Positions 15,616 through 23,041 of a stretch of 37,245 bases of DNA are shown piece by piece (the first letter of the stretch is position 1; each line of letters starts with the position of its first letter). The DNA is taken from contig JADZBS010000045.1 in the NCBI GenBank assembly GCA_020851975.1, positions 1 through 37,245 on the forward strand. The letters run 5' to 3'. Origin of the DNA: Gammaproteobacteria bacterium. GTDB lineage: Bacteria > Pseudomonadota > Gammaproteobacteria > Steroidobacterales > GCA-2729495. Position numbers and translations under genes: made by a program. The notes beneath the pieces are model-generated. The model worked only from the letters and a program-made list of their open reading frames with translations. It was not told the DNA's origin and did not search any database.

Positions 15616-16485
15616 ATGATGTCCATGCTCCGCGGTCTCACGTTCGCCGGGCTCGTCGCCGTTGCGGCCAGCGCCGGCGCTGCCGACCTGACACTCGACA
15701 CGCCCCGCGACAACCTGCGTGTCATGCGCCAGATCCAGTGCTCGCTCAAGGACGGCGAGGTGGTTACCTGGTACTGGCGCGGCCACGCCTACAGCCGCGT
15801 GCCGGGCGAGCCCGACCGCCAGCTCTTCGCGGTCGAGGGCATGAACATCCGCCAGTGCGGGCCGCTCGGCACCGCCGACGACGGCAGCTTCAAGATGACC
15901 ACGCGCGAGATCCTGCTCTACGAGGACCCGAAGACCGGTGCAGTGCTGCGCACCTGGACCAATCCCTGGACGGGCAAGGAGGTCAAGGTCGTGCACGTCG
16001 CCAACGACCCGGTGAACCAGCGCCTCGGTACCACGGACCGGGCCGGACGGCCGTTCCGGCTGCCGCTCACCATCGTCGGCAACCAGTGGTGGATGACCTC
16101 GACCGTGCCGCTCTTCTACCGCAATCCGCTCGCCGGCGACTACCAGGACTTCATCGGCGGCAAGTACCACGCCACCGAGATGTTCAACTTCTTCGGTGAC
16201 GTCGACCAGATCGCCAACGCGCGCCGCACCTCGGTCGATGCGCGCGTCGGCTGGGTGCGCATGTCCGACTGGCTGCCGTGGATGGAGATGGGCGGCCGGG
16301 CCGGGCTCATCTATTTCAGCACCGCCGGGCGGCGCCTGGACCGCTTCGATGACATATCCGAAACGCTGAAGGCGGAGATCCGCAGCAACTATCCGGAATA
16401 CACGGCACCGCCTCCGCTCGACGACGAACGGCCGAACGAGACGAGCTGGACGTACTTCCGCAAGGTCACCCCGGTCGCGCAATGA
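15616..16485 (+). CDS. DUF1838-like exported protein
   Basis: 289 residues from the ATG at 15616. The first 22 residues form a Sec-type signal peptide (LTFAGLVAVAASAGA, cleavage near AGAA-D). The mature part is rich in Trp and aromatic residues: EVVTWYWRGHAYSR, RTWTNPWTGKEVKVVHVAND, FRLPLTIVGNQWWM and RVGWVRMSDWLPWMEMG. This pattern matches my memory of the DUF1838 family, whose function is unknown. It overlaps the following aldehyde dehydrogenase gene (ATGA), so the two are co-translated. Recurrence of a DUF1838 gene with oxidoreductases could hint at metabolism of an aromatic or lipid compound, but the sequence alone does not show it. Confidence 0.75.
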   Translation: MMSMLRGLTFAGLVAVAASAGAADLTLDTPRDNLRVMRQIQCSLKDGEVVTWYWRGHAYSRVPGEPDRQLFAVEGMNIRQCGPLGTADDGSFKMTTREILLYEDPKTGAVLRTWTNPWTGKEVKVVHVANDPVNQRLGTTDRAGRPFRLPLTIVGNQWWMTSTVPLFYRNPLAGDYQDFIGGKYHATEMFNFFGDVDQIANARRTSVDARVGWVRMSDWLPWMEMGGRAGLIYFSTAGRRLDRFDDISETLKAEIRSNYPEYTAPPPLDDERPNETSWTYFRKVTPVAQ

Positions 16486-17933
16486 GCGCTGTCGCCAGGT
16501 CCACCGCCGGCCTGCCGGTGCGCAACCCGCGCACCGGCGAGGCCGACTACGTGATCCATCCGCCGGATGCGGCGGCGCTCGCCGCGCTCGCCGCCAGGCT
16601 GCGCGTCGCCCAGCCGGCCTGGGCCGCCGCCGGCGTGGCGCATCGCGCCGACGTGCTGCGCCGCTGGTGTGCCGCGATCGAGGCCGCGCCGCAGCCGCTG
16701 ATCGCTGCGCTCGCGGCCGACACGGGCCGTTACGCGCTGGCGGTCAACGAACTGAACGTGCTGCGCGGGGCGGTGGAGGGCAACGCCGCCCTGGCCGCGA
16801 AGCTGCTCGCCCCGGCCGGGGAACGTGCCTCGGTGACGCCGGGCATCGGCATCGTGACCCAGCCCGTTCCCTATGCACTGGCCGGCATCATCAGCCCGTG
16901 GAACTTCCCCTTCCTGCTCTCGGTGCTCGACACCGTGCCGGCGCTGCTGGCCGGCTGTGCCGTGATCGTCAAGCCGAGCGAGGTCACGCCGCGCTTCATC
17001 CGCCCGCTGATGGCATCGATCGCGAGCGTGCCGGAACTCGCCGGGGTGCTCGCCTTCGTCGAGGGCGACGGGCGCACCGGGGCGGCGCTGATCGGCCAAG
17101 CGGACATCGTCTGCTTCACCGGCAGCGTTGCCACGGGGCGCAAGGTCGCGCTCGCCTGTGCCGAGCGCTTCATCCCGGCCTGCCTGGAACTCGGCGGCAA
17201 GGACCCGGCCATCGTGCTGGCTTCCGCCGATCCGGTGCGGGCCGCCGAGATCGTGCTGCGCGCCTCGGTGCAGGCCACAGGCCAGGCCTGCCAGTCGATC
17301 GAGCGCGTGTATGTCGACCGGCGCATCCACGACCGCTTCCTGGAAGCGCTGGTCGAGCGCGCCCGGCAGGTGACGCTGAACCATCCGGACATCCACCGCG
17401 GCCAGATCGGCCCGCTGATCTTCGCCAATCAGGCAGAAATCATCGCCGCCCAGCTCGACGATGCGCGCCGCGGCGGCGCCCAGGTGCTGACCGGCGGGCA
17501 GATCGAGCGTCATGGCGGCGGTGCCTGGCTGCGCCCCACCGTGGTCACCGGCGTCACGCCGGGCATGAAGCTCATGACGGAGGAGACCTTCGGCCCGGTC
17601 ATTCCCGTGGTGCCTTTCAGCGACGTCGAGGAGGCGGTGACGCTCGCCAACGACTCGCTGTTCGGGCTCTCGGCAGCCGTGTTCGGCGAGGAGGCCGAGG
17701 CGCTCGCCGTGGCGGCGCGGCTCGAAGTCGGAGCGGTCAGCATCAACGACGGCGGGCTCACCACCGAGGCCTGGGACGCCGAGAAGAATTCCTTCAGGCT
17801 CTCCGGCATGGGACCCTCGCGCATGGGTCCCTCGGGATTGCTGCGTTTCACGCGCAAGCGCGCATTGCTCATCCGGCGAGGGCGCGCCAAGGATCTCGGC
17901 GACTTCGAGGAGGAGCGCGCGGCACCCCGCTGA
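16482..17933 (+). CDS. NAD(P)-dependent aldehyde dehydrogenase
   Basis: 483 residues, standard ALDH length. It oxidises an aldehyde to the acid. Visible: the cofactor and oxyanion segment SPWNFPF (Asn 141), KPSEVTP (Lys 164), FTGSVATGRKV, the general base in LELGGKDP (Glu 236), the catalytic Cys 270 in GQACQS, and EETFGPVIPV. The C-terminal FRLSGMGPSRMGPSG resembles the oligomerisation strand of coniferyl and medium-chain aldehyde dehydrogenases. The substrate is not readable from the sequence. Co-translated with the DUF1838-like gene. It converges on the hyf-like operon, with a strong hairpin between the two stops. Confidence 0.92.
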   Translation: MSAVARSTAGLPVRNPRTGEADYVIHPPDAAALAALAARLRVAQPAWAAAGVAHRADVLRRWCAAIEAAPQPLIAALAADTGRYALAVNELNVLRGAVEGNAALAAKLLAPAGERASVTPGIGIVTQPVPYALAGIISPWNFPFLLSVLDTVPALLAGCAVIVKPSEVTPRFIRPLMASIASVPELAGVLAFVEGDGRTGAALIGQADIVCFTGSVATGRKVALACAERFIPACLELGGKDPAIVLASADPVRAAEIVLRASVQATGQACQSIERVYVDRRIHDRFLEALVERARQVTLNHPDIHRGQIGPLIFANQAEIIAAQLDDARRGGAQVLTGGQIERHGGGAWLRPTVVTGVTPGMKLMTEETFGPVIPVVPFSDVEEAVTLANDSLFGLSAAVFGEEAEALAVAARLEVGAVSINDGGLTTEAWDAEKNSFRLSGMGPSRMGPSGLLRFTRKRALLIRRGRAKDLGDFEEERAAPR

Positions 17934-17956
17934 GGCGCCGCGCTCAGCGCGGCGCC
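17934..17956. terminator. Perfect 10-bp hairpin between convergent genes, probable bidirectional terminator
   Basis: GGCGCCGCGC, loop TCA, GCGCGGCGCC: a perfect inverted repeat. The left arm begins directly after the aldehyde dehydrogenase stop. The three-base loop is exactly the stop codon of the minus-strand hyfI gene, whose last three codons form the other arm. There is no T-run on either side, so it is not a classic intrinsic terminator. Its position suggests a shared transcription barrier or mRNA 3'-end protection. Confidence 0.6.
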
Positions 17957-18456
17957 CGCCGGTCGTCGGCGAGCAGGGCCAGCAGTCCGCGCAGCAGTTC
18001 CTCCGGCGGCGGCGGGCAGCCGCCGATGACGATGTCGACCGGGATGACCCGCGACACCGCACCGACGCAGGCGTAGCTGCCCTCGAACACCCCGCAGCCG
18101 GCGGCACAGTCGCCCGTGGCGATCACCCACTTGGGCGCCGGCATGGCGTCCCAGGTACGCTCGAGTGCGACGCGCATGTTGGTCGTGACCGGACCGGTCA
18201 CCAGCAGGACGTCGGCATGGCGGGGCGAGGCGACGAAGCGGATGCCGAAGCGTTCGACATCGTAGAAGGCGTTGCCGAGGGCGTGCAGCTCCAGCTCGCA
18301 GCCGTTGCACGAGCCGGCGTCGACGGCGCGGATGCACAGGCTGCGGCCGAGGCGTCGCGCGATCGCGCCGCGCAGGGCCTCGCCGACGTCTGCCGGCACC
18401 GGGGCCGGCTCGGTGAGCGGTCGTGAGAACAGGTTTTTCAGGAGCAGCCGTCGCAT
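17944..18456 (-). CDS. hyfI: Ehr complex small subunit, NuoB/HyfI-like Fe-S protein
   Basis: 170 residues from the ATG at 18456. It belongs to the NuoB/HycG/HyfI family, which holds the [4Fe-4S] cluster next to the large subunit. Likely ligands are visible: Cys 50 and Cys 53 (GSCNGCE), Cys 117 (GDCAAGCG) and Cys 147 (GGCPPPPE). Both the cluster-binding pattern and the family length are intact. Last gene of the minus-strand operon, five bases after hyfG. Because the large subunit lacks Ni ligands, the cluster must serve a reaction other than hydrogen turnover, or a structural role. Confidence 0.88.
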   Translation of the reverse strand: MRRLLLKNLFSRPLTEPAPVPADVGEALRGAIARRLGRSLCIRAVDAGSCNGCELELHALGNAFYDVERFGIRFVASPRHADVLLVTGPVTTNMRVALERTWDAMPAPKWVIATGDCAAGCGVFEGSYACVGAVSRVIPVDIVIGGCPPPPEELLRGLLALLADDRRAPR

Positions 18457-18461
18457 GGCCG

Positions 18462-19973
18462 TTACAGGTCGTGACCGGAATACGAGCAGTTGAACGATTT
18501 GTTGCAGAGCGGGAAGTCGGCAACGATGTTGCCTTCGATGGCCGCCTCGAGCAGCGGCCACTGGAACCACGACGGGTCGCGCAGGTGGCAGCGCTCGATC
18601 GCACCACCGGGCGCGAGGCGCACGTAGGCGAGGATGTCGCCACGGAAGCCCTCGACAAGGGCGCTGCCTTCCACCATCGCGGTGGGCGGTGCCACCGGCA
18701 GGCAGGCGATCGGACCGGCCGGCAGCGCCGTCAGCAGCGACTCGATGAGCCGCAGGCTCGCGTCGATCTCCGCCAGGCGCACGCGCACGCGGGCATCGAC
18801 GTCACCTTCCGTGAACACGGTGACCAGAGGCACGTGCCGGTCATAGGGCGGGTAGGCGAGGTCGCGCCGCGCGTCGAAGTCGCGGCCCGAGGCGCGACCG
18901 ATGCAGCCGCCGCAGCCGAACTGCGCGGCGAGCGTCGGCGGCAGCCGGCCGGTACCCACGGTGCGGTCCTGCAGCGAAGCGGTGTTGTCGTAGAGCTCGA
19001 CGAGTTCCGGCAGCCGTGCATCAATGCGCCGGACGAGCGCCTGGACCGCATCGCGGGCCTTGTCGTCCAGATCGACGGCCACGCCGCCCGGCACCACGCG
19101 GTCCATCATGAGCCGATGCCCTGTCCAGGCGCCGGCGACACGCAGCACGTGCTCGCGCAGGATGATGCACTCGGCATGCATCAGGCTGAACGAGGCGTCG
19201 TTGCAGATCGCGCCCACATCACCGAGATGGTTGGCGAGGCGCTCGAGTTCGGCCATCACCGCACGCAGGACTGTAGCCCGCGGCGGCGGTTCGATGCCGA
19301 GCGCGAGTTCCACGGCGCGGCAGTAGGCCCAGCTGCAGGCCACGCTGCTGTCGCCGGAGACACGCGCGGCGAGGCGTGTGCCGGCGACCGCATCCCCTCC
19401 CTGCATCAGCCGCTCGATGCCCTTGTGAGCATAGCCCAGCCGTTCCTCGAGCCGCACGACGGTCTCGCCGTGGGCGGTGAAGCGGAAATGGCCGGGTTCG
19501 ATGATGCCGGCGTGCACAGGCCCGACCGGGATCTGGTGCAGCGCCGGACCGCTGGCATCGAGAAAGCCGGTGGTGCCTGCAGCGCCCGGCGCCGGGCCGT
19601 CGTCGCCGAGCGGCGCAGCGCACTGCCAGGTGCCGTGGTCGAGCCAGGGACGGGCATCCGGGAGGGCGACGACCGTGACGCCATGCAGGTCCTGCAGCGC
19701 GCGTTCCAGGCGGATGGCCGGTGCGTGGAAGACACCGAGCGAGGGCACGTGTTTGCCGGCGAGCGGCAGGGTCAGGACTGCCGCCCGGCGCTGCGGCGCG
19801 TGGAAGACGGCGGCATGCACGGCATCCCGGTCGCCCCACAGCCCGAGCAGCACGAGATCGGCGGTGCGCAGGGCTTCGCCGAGCGCGCGCCAGCCCTCGG
19901 CTGGTGCGAGTCGCCGCGGCCAGCCGCGGTGGGAGGCCACCGGCGCCCAGTCGTCGATGAACAGTGCCGGCAT
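18462..19973 (-). CDS. hyfG: Ehr complex large subunit, HyfG/HycE-like without Ni ligands
   Basis: 503 residues from the ATG at 19973. Residues 1-140 look like a reduced NuoC-type domain; the NuoD/HycE-type domain starts at about 149 (PVGPVHAGIIEPGHFRF). Where active NiFe enzymes have the first Cys pair (Arg-Val-Cys-Gly-Ile-Cys-Gly), this protein has RVSGDSSVACSWAY (204-217), with Ser in place of both. Near the C-terminus the usual DPCYSC is replaced by SFNCSYSG (493-500). All four NiFe-ligating cysteines are therefore missing by eye alignment, while CSWAYC retains other cysteines. This is the mark of energy-converting hydrogenase-related (Ehr) complexes. The protein is often mislabelled as hydrogenase or HypE. 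The actual reaction and quinone or other partner are unknown. Confidence 0.87.
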   Translation of the reverse strand: MPALFIDDWAPVASHRGWPRRLAPAEGWRALGEALRTADLVLLGLWGDRDAVHAAVFHAPQRRAAVLTLPLAGKHVPSLGVFHAPAIRLERALQDLHGVTVVALPDARPWLDHGTWQCAAPLGDDGPAPGAAGTTGFLDASGPALHQIPVGPVHAGIIEPGHFRFTAHGETVVRLEERLGYAHKGIERLMQGGDAVAGTRLAARVSGDSSVACSWAYCRAVELALGIEPPPRATVLRAVMAELERLANHLGDVGAICNDASFSLMHAECIILREHVLRVAGAWTGHRLMMDRVVPGGVAVDLDDKARDAVQALVRRIDARLPELVELYDNTASLQDRTVGTGRLPPTLAAQFGCGGCIGRASGRDFDARRDLAYPPYDRHVPLVTVFTEGDVDARVRVRLAEIDASLRLIESLLTALPAGPIACLPVAPPTAMVEGSALVEGFRGDILAYVRLAPGGAIERCHLRDPSWFQWPLLEAAIEGNIVADFPLCNKSFNCSYSGHDL

Positions 19974-19977
19974 CGCT

Positions 19978-21426
19978 TCAGCCTCCCAGCACCTGGGCGA
20001 CGTGGCGGAACCAGGCCACGATCGGCTCCGGGATGAATACGCCCGCGATCGCCACGACGAGCAGGTGCGCTGCCATCGGCAGCAGGCGCCAGGCCGGCAG
20101 GCGATGCTGCTTCGTCGTCTCGCCGAAGGCAATCTCGTGCGCGCGCAACAGCAGGGCACCGAAGGCAATCGTCAGGCCCGCCGCGAGTGGCAGCGCCAGC
20201 CAGGGGGCGCGCGCGAACGCCGAGGTCACGACCAGGAACTCGCTGGTGAAGACGCCGAACGGCGGCAAGCCGGCGATCGCCACCACACCGGCCAGCCACA
20301 CCCAGCCGAGCAGCGGTGCGCTGCGGGTCAGGCCGCGAATGTCGGCGATGCGCTGCGTACCCTCCAGCTGGGCGACGTAGCCGACTCCGAAGAAGATCGC
20401 CGACTTGGTCAGGCTGTGCATGGCCATGTGCAGCAGCCCCGCGAAATTGGCCAGCGGCCCGCCGAGGCCGAAGGCGAAGGTGATGATGCCCATGTGCTCG
20501 ATCGAGGAATAGGCGAACAACCGCTTGATGTCCCGGCGGCGATACATCATGAGCCCGGCGAGGATCAGCGACACCAGGCCGAGCGTCATCATCAGCGGAC
20601 CGGGCGAGAGCACGCCCGCGTTGCCGGCCATGATGAGCTTGAAACGCAGCAGGGCGAACAGCGCCACGTTGAGCAGCAGCCCGGAGAGCACGGCCGATAT
20701 CGGCGTGGGACCCTCGGCGTGGGCATCGGGCAGCCAGGCGTGCATCGGCGCCAGCCCGATCTTGGTGCCGTAGCCGAGCAACAGGAACACGAAGGCCAGG
20801 TTGAGCAGCGCGGGATCGAAGGCAGCCGAACTGGCCACCAGCCGGCTCCACGCCATGGCCGGCAGGCCCTCGCCGAGGGTTGGCTGCGCCGCGAGATAGA
20901 CCAGGATCGTGCCGAACAGCGCCAGCGCGATGCCCACCGACCCGAGGATGAAGTATTTCCACGCCGCCTCGAGGGCAGCCGGAGTCCGGTAGATGCCCAC
21001 CATGACGACCGTGGTCAGGGTCGCGGCCTCGACCGCAACCCACATCAGGCCCACGTTGTCGGCGAGCAGCGCCAGGTTCATCGACAGCATCAGGAACTGG
21101 TACATCGCGTGGTAGAAGCGCACATGGCGGCGGGCGAGATGCCGCGTCTGCAGCTCGTGGGCGATGTAGCCGGCGCTGAACACGCTGGTGGACAGGCCGA
21201 CCAGCCCGTTGACGATCAGGAACACCGTGTTGAGGTCGTCGACCGCCAGATAGGTGCCAGCCGGCGGACGCAGCCCGTAGAGCAGGGCGGTGCAGGCGAG
21301 CGTCACGGCGCAGAACGTGACATTCAGCAGTGCCGCCAGCCGGTAGCCGGGCAGCACCAGCAGGACCAGGGCTCCGAGCCCCGGGCTGGCGAGCACGCCG
21401 ATCGCTGCCAGTTCCGCGACGGTCAT
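19978..21426 (-). CDS. hyfF: Ehr complex membrane subunit, HyfF-like antiporter-type
   Basis: 482 residues, about 14 membrane helices. It belongs to the NuoL/M/N-Mrp antiporter family, HyfF branch. Marks include AAWKYFILGSVGIALALFG, GTKIGLAPMHAWLPDAHAEG (functional Lys and the typical HAWLPDAH loop), DIKRLFAYSSIEHMGI and LHMAMHSLTKSAIFFG. It should form part of the proton- or sodium-pumping membrane arm. Its start overlaps the hyfE stop by four bases and hyfG follows after four bases. Full length, nothing broken. Confidence 0.92.
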   Translation of the reverse strand: MTVAELAAIGVLASPGLGALVLLVLPGYRLAALLNVTFCAVTLACTALLYGLRPPAGTYLAVDDLNTVFLIVNGLVGLSTSVFSAGYIAHELQTRHLARRHVRFYHAMYQFLMLSMNLALLADNVGLMWVAVEAATLTTVVMVGIYRTPAALEAAWKYFILGSVGIALALFGTILVYLAAQPTLGEGLPAMAWSRLVASSAAFDPALLNLAFVFLLLGYGTKIGLAPMHAWLPDAHAEGPTPISAVLSGLLLNVALFALLRFKLIMAGNAGVLSPGPLMMTLGLVSLILAGLMMYRRRDIKRLFAYSSIEHMGIITFAFGLGGPLANFAGLLHMAMHSLTKSAIFFGVGYVAQLEGTQRIADIRGLTRSAPLLGWVWLAGVVAIAGLPPFGVFTSEFLVVTSAFARAPWLALPLAAGLTIAFGALLLRAHEIAFGETTKQHRLPAWRLLPMAAHLLVVAIAGVFIPEPIVAWFRHVAQVLGG

Positions 21427-22085
21427 TCCTGCTCCCCGCGCGACATGTCGAGTGCCTGCAGGTCCACCGTGTCGAAGCGCTCGCGGATGCGGAACAGGAA
21501 GATGCCGATGACGAAGAACGCAATGAGGATCGAGAAGCCGACGCTGATCTCGACCACGAGCGGCATGCCGCGTGCCCCCGTGGCCGCGAGCACCAGCCCG
21601 TTTTCGAGCGACATGAAGCCGACGACCTGACTCACCGCGTTGCGCCGGGTCACCATCATCAACAGCCCGAGCAGCACCACCGAGAGCGCGAACGCGAGAT
21701 CCTCCTGGCCGATCGAGGAGGCGACCGCGGTCACCGGCAGCATCACCACGATCGACAGGGCGACGAGCCCGATGCCGGCGAGCATCGTCAGTCCGATGCC
21801 GCCCACGGTCTCCACCGACCGGTGGATGCCGAGCCGCACCACGATGCGGTGCAGGGCCACCGGGATGATCAGGCCCTTGAACGTGAGTGCGATCGCGGCG
21901 GTGACGTACAGGTGCGGGGCGCGCTGGATCCAGGCCTGCCAGCCGACCGCAAGCGACAGTGCAATGGCGTGCAGGGCGAAGACGTTCAGCAGCGCGAACA
22001 TCCGGTCCTGGTACAGCAGCATGAAACTGACCAGCACCAGCAATCCGGCGAGCAGGTGGGCGATGTCGAAGTCGAGGGCCGTCAC
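21423..22085 (-). CDS. hyfE: Ehr complex membrane subunit, HyfE-like
   Basis: 220 residues with about seven membrane helices; HyfE family, whose C-terminal half resembles NuoK. Typical segments: SFMLLYQDRMFALLNVFALH near the start, ALTFKGLIIPVALHRIV, and VVGFMSLENGLVLAATGARG, where the Glu in a membrane helix is the NuoK-like conserved charge. It overlaps hyfC upstream and hyfF downstream by four bases each, so subunits are produced in coupled fashion. Confidence 0.9.
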   Translation of the reverse strand: MTALDFDIAHLLAGLLVLVSFMLLYQDRMFALLNVFALHAIALSLAVGWQAWIQRAPHLYVTAAIALTFKGLIIPVALHRIVVRLGIHRSVETVGGIGLTMLAGIGLVALSIVVMLPVTAVASSIGQEDLAFALSVVLLGLLMMVTRRNAVSQVVGFMSLENGLVLAATGARGMPLVVEISVGFSILIAFFVIGIFLFRIRERFDTVDLQALDMSRGEQE

Positions 22086-23041
22086 TGGCTCAACCTCGAC
22101 ACGAACAACAACAGGGTGCCGAGCAGGCCCAGCATCAGGGCGGCACCGAGGAACTCCGGCACCCGGAAGACGCGCATCTTGGCAATGCTCGCCTCGAATA
22201 CGCTGAGCAGCGCGGCCAGGCCGAGGAGCTTGGCGACGAACGCCGAAACCCCGAGCAGCAGCGCCGCCGGGCCCGCGCCGGCTGCGGCGATCCCGGCCGG
22301 AAGGAACACGCAGGCGAGGATCGCGAGGTAGGCGACCAGCTTGGTCGCTGCAGCGAGTTCGATCATCAGCAGATGGCGTCCGGAGTACTCGAGCACCATG
22401 GCTTCGTGGACCATGGTCAACTCGAGGTGCGTTGCCGGGTTGTCGACCGGGATGCGCGCGTTCTCGGCGATGGCCACCATGATCAGCGCCACCAGTCCCA
22501 GCCCGAGCGAGACGCGCAAACCGACCGTGGGGCCGGCCATGAATGCCGACACCTCGGAGAGCTGGCTCGTGCCGGCGAGCAGCGCGACGATGAACACCAC
22601 CATGAGCATCGCCGGCTCGGCCAGCGCCGCGATCATGGTCTCGCGGCTGGCGCCGATGCCGCCGAAGCTGGTGCCGGCATCGAGACCGGCCAGGGCCAGC
22701 GCCGCGCGTGCCGTGCCGAGCAGCGCGATGATGGCGATGAAGTCGCCCGACCAGCTGAAGATCAGTCCGGTGGCAAAGGTCGGAACGAGCGCCGCTGCCA
22801 CCCAGGTGGCGGCGAACACCGCGTAGGGATAGATGCGGAACAGCGGCGAGGCGCTGTGCGCGACGATCGCCTCCTTGCGGGCGAGCCGCGCCAGGTCACG
22901 GTAGGGCTGCAGCAGCGGCGGTCCGACCCGCCGCAGCAGCCGGGCACGCATCCGGCGGGTCGTGCCGATCACCAGCGGCGCCACGGCGAGCACCAGCAGC
23001 ATCTGCACCAGTTGCGGCAGGAGTGCGGCGATCAGTGCCAT
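22082..23041 (-). CDS. hyfC: Ehr complex membrane subunit, HyfC/NuoH-like
   Basis: 319 residues, about eight membrane helices. It is the NuoH-type subunit that joins the hydrophilic module to the membrane arm. Seen: GPPLLQPYRDLARLARKE near the N-terminus, AENARIPVDNPATHLELTMV with the conserved acidic loop, then HEAMVLEYSGRHLLMIE. The ATG at 23041 lies inside the hyfB end (10-base overlap). Family and length agree fully with HyfC/HycD. Confidence 0.92.
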   Translation of the reverse strand: MALIAALLPQLVQMLLVLAVAPLVIGTTRRMRARLLRRVGPPLLQPYRDLARLARKEAIVAHSASPLFRIYPYAVFAATWVAAALVPTFATGLIFSWSGDFIAIIALLGTARAALALAGLDAGTSFGGIGASRETMIAALAEPAMLMVVFIVALLAGTSQLSEVSAFMAGPTVGLRVSLGLGLVALIMVAIAENARIPVDNPATHLELTMVHEAMVLEYSGRHLLMIELAAATKLVAYLAILACVFLPAGIAAAGAGPAALLLGVSAFVAKLLGLAALLSVFEASIAKMRVFRVPEFLGAALMLGLLGTLLLFVSRLSQ

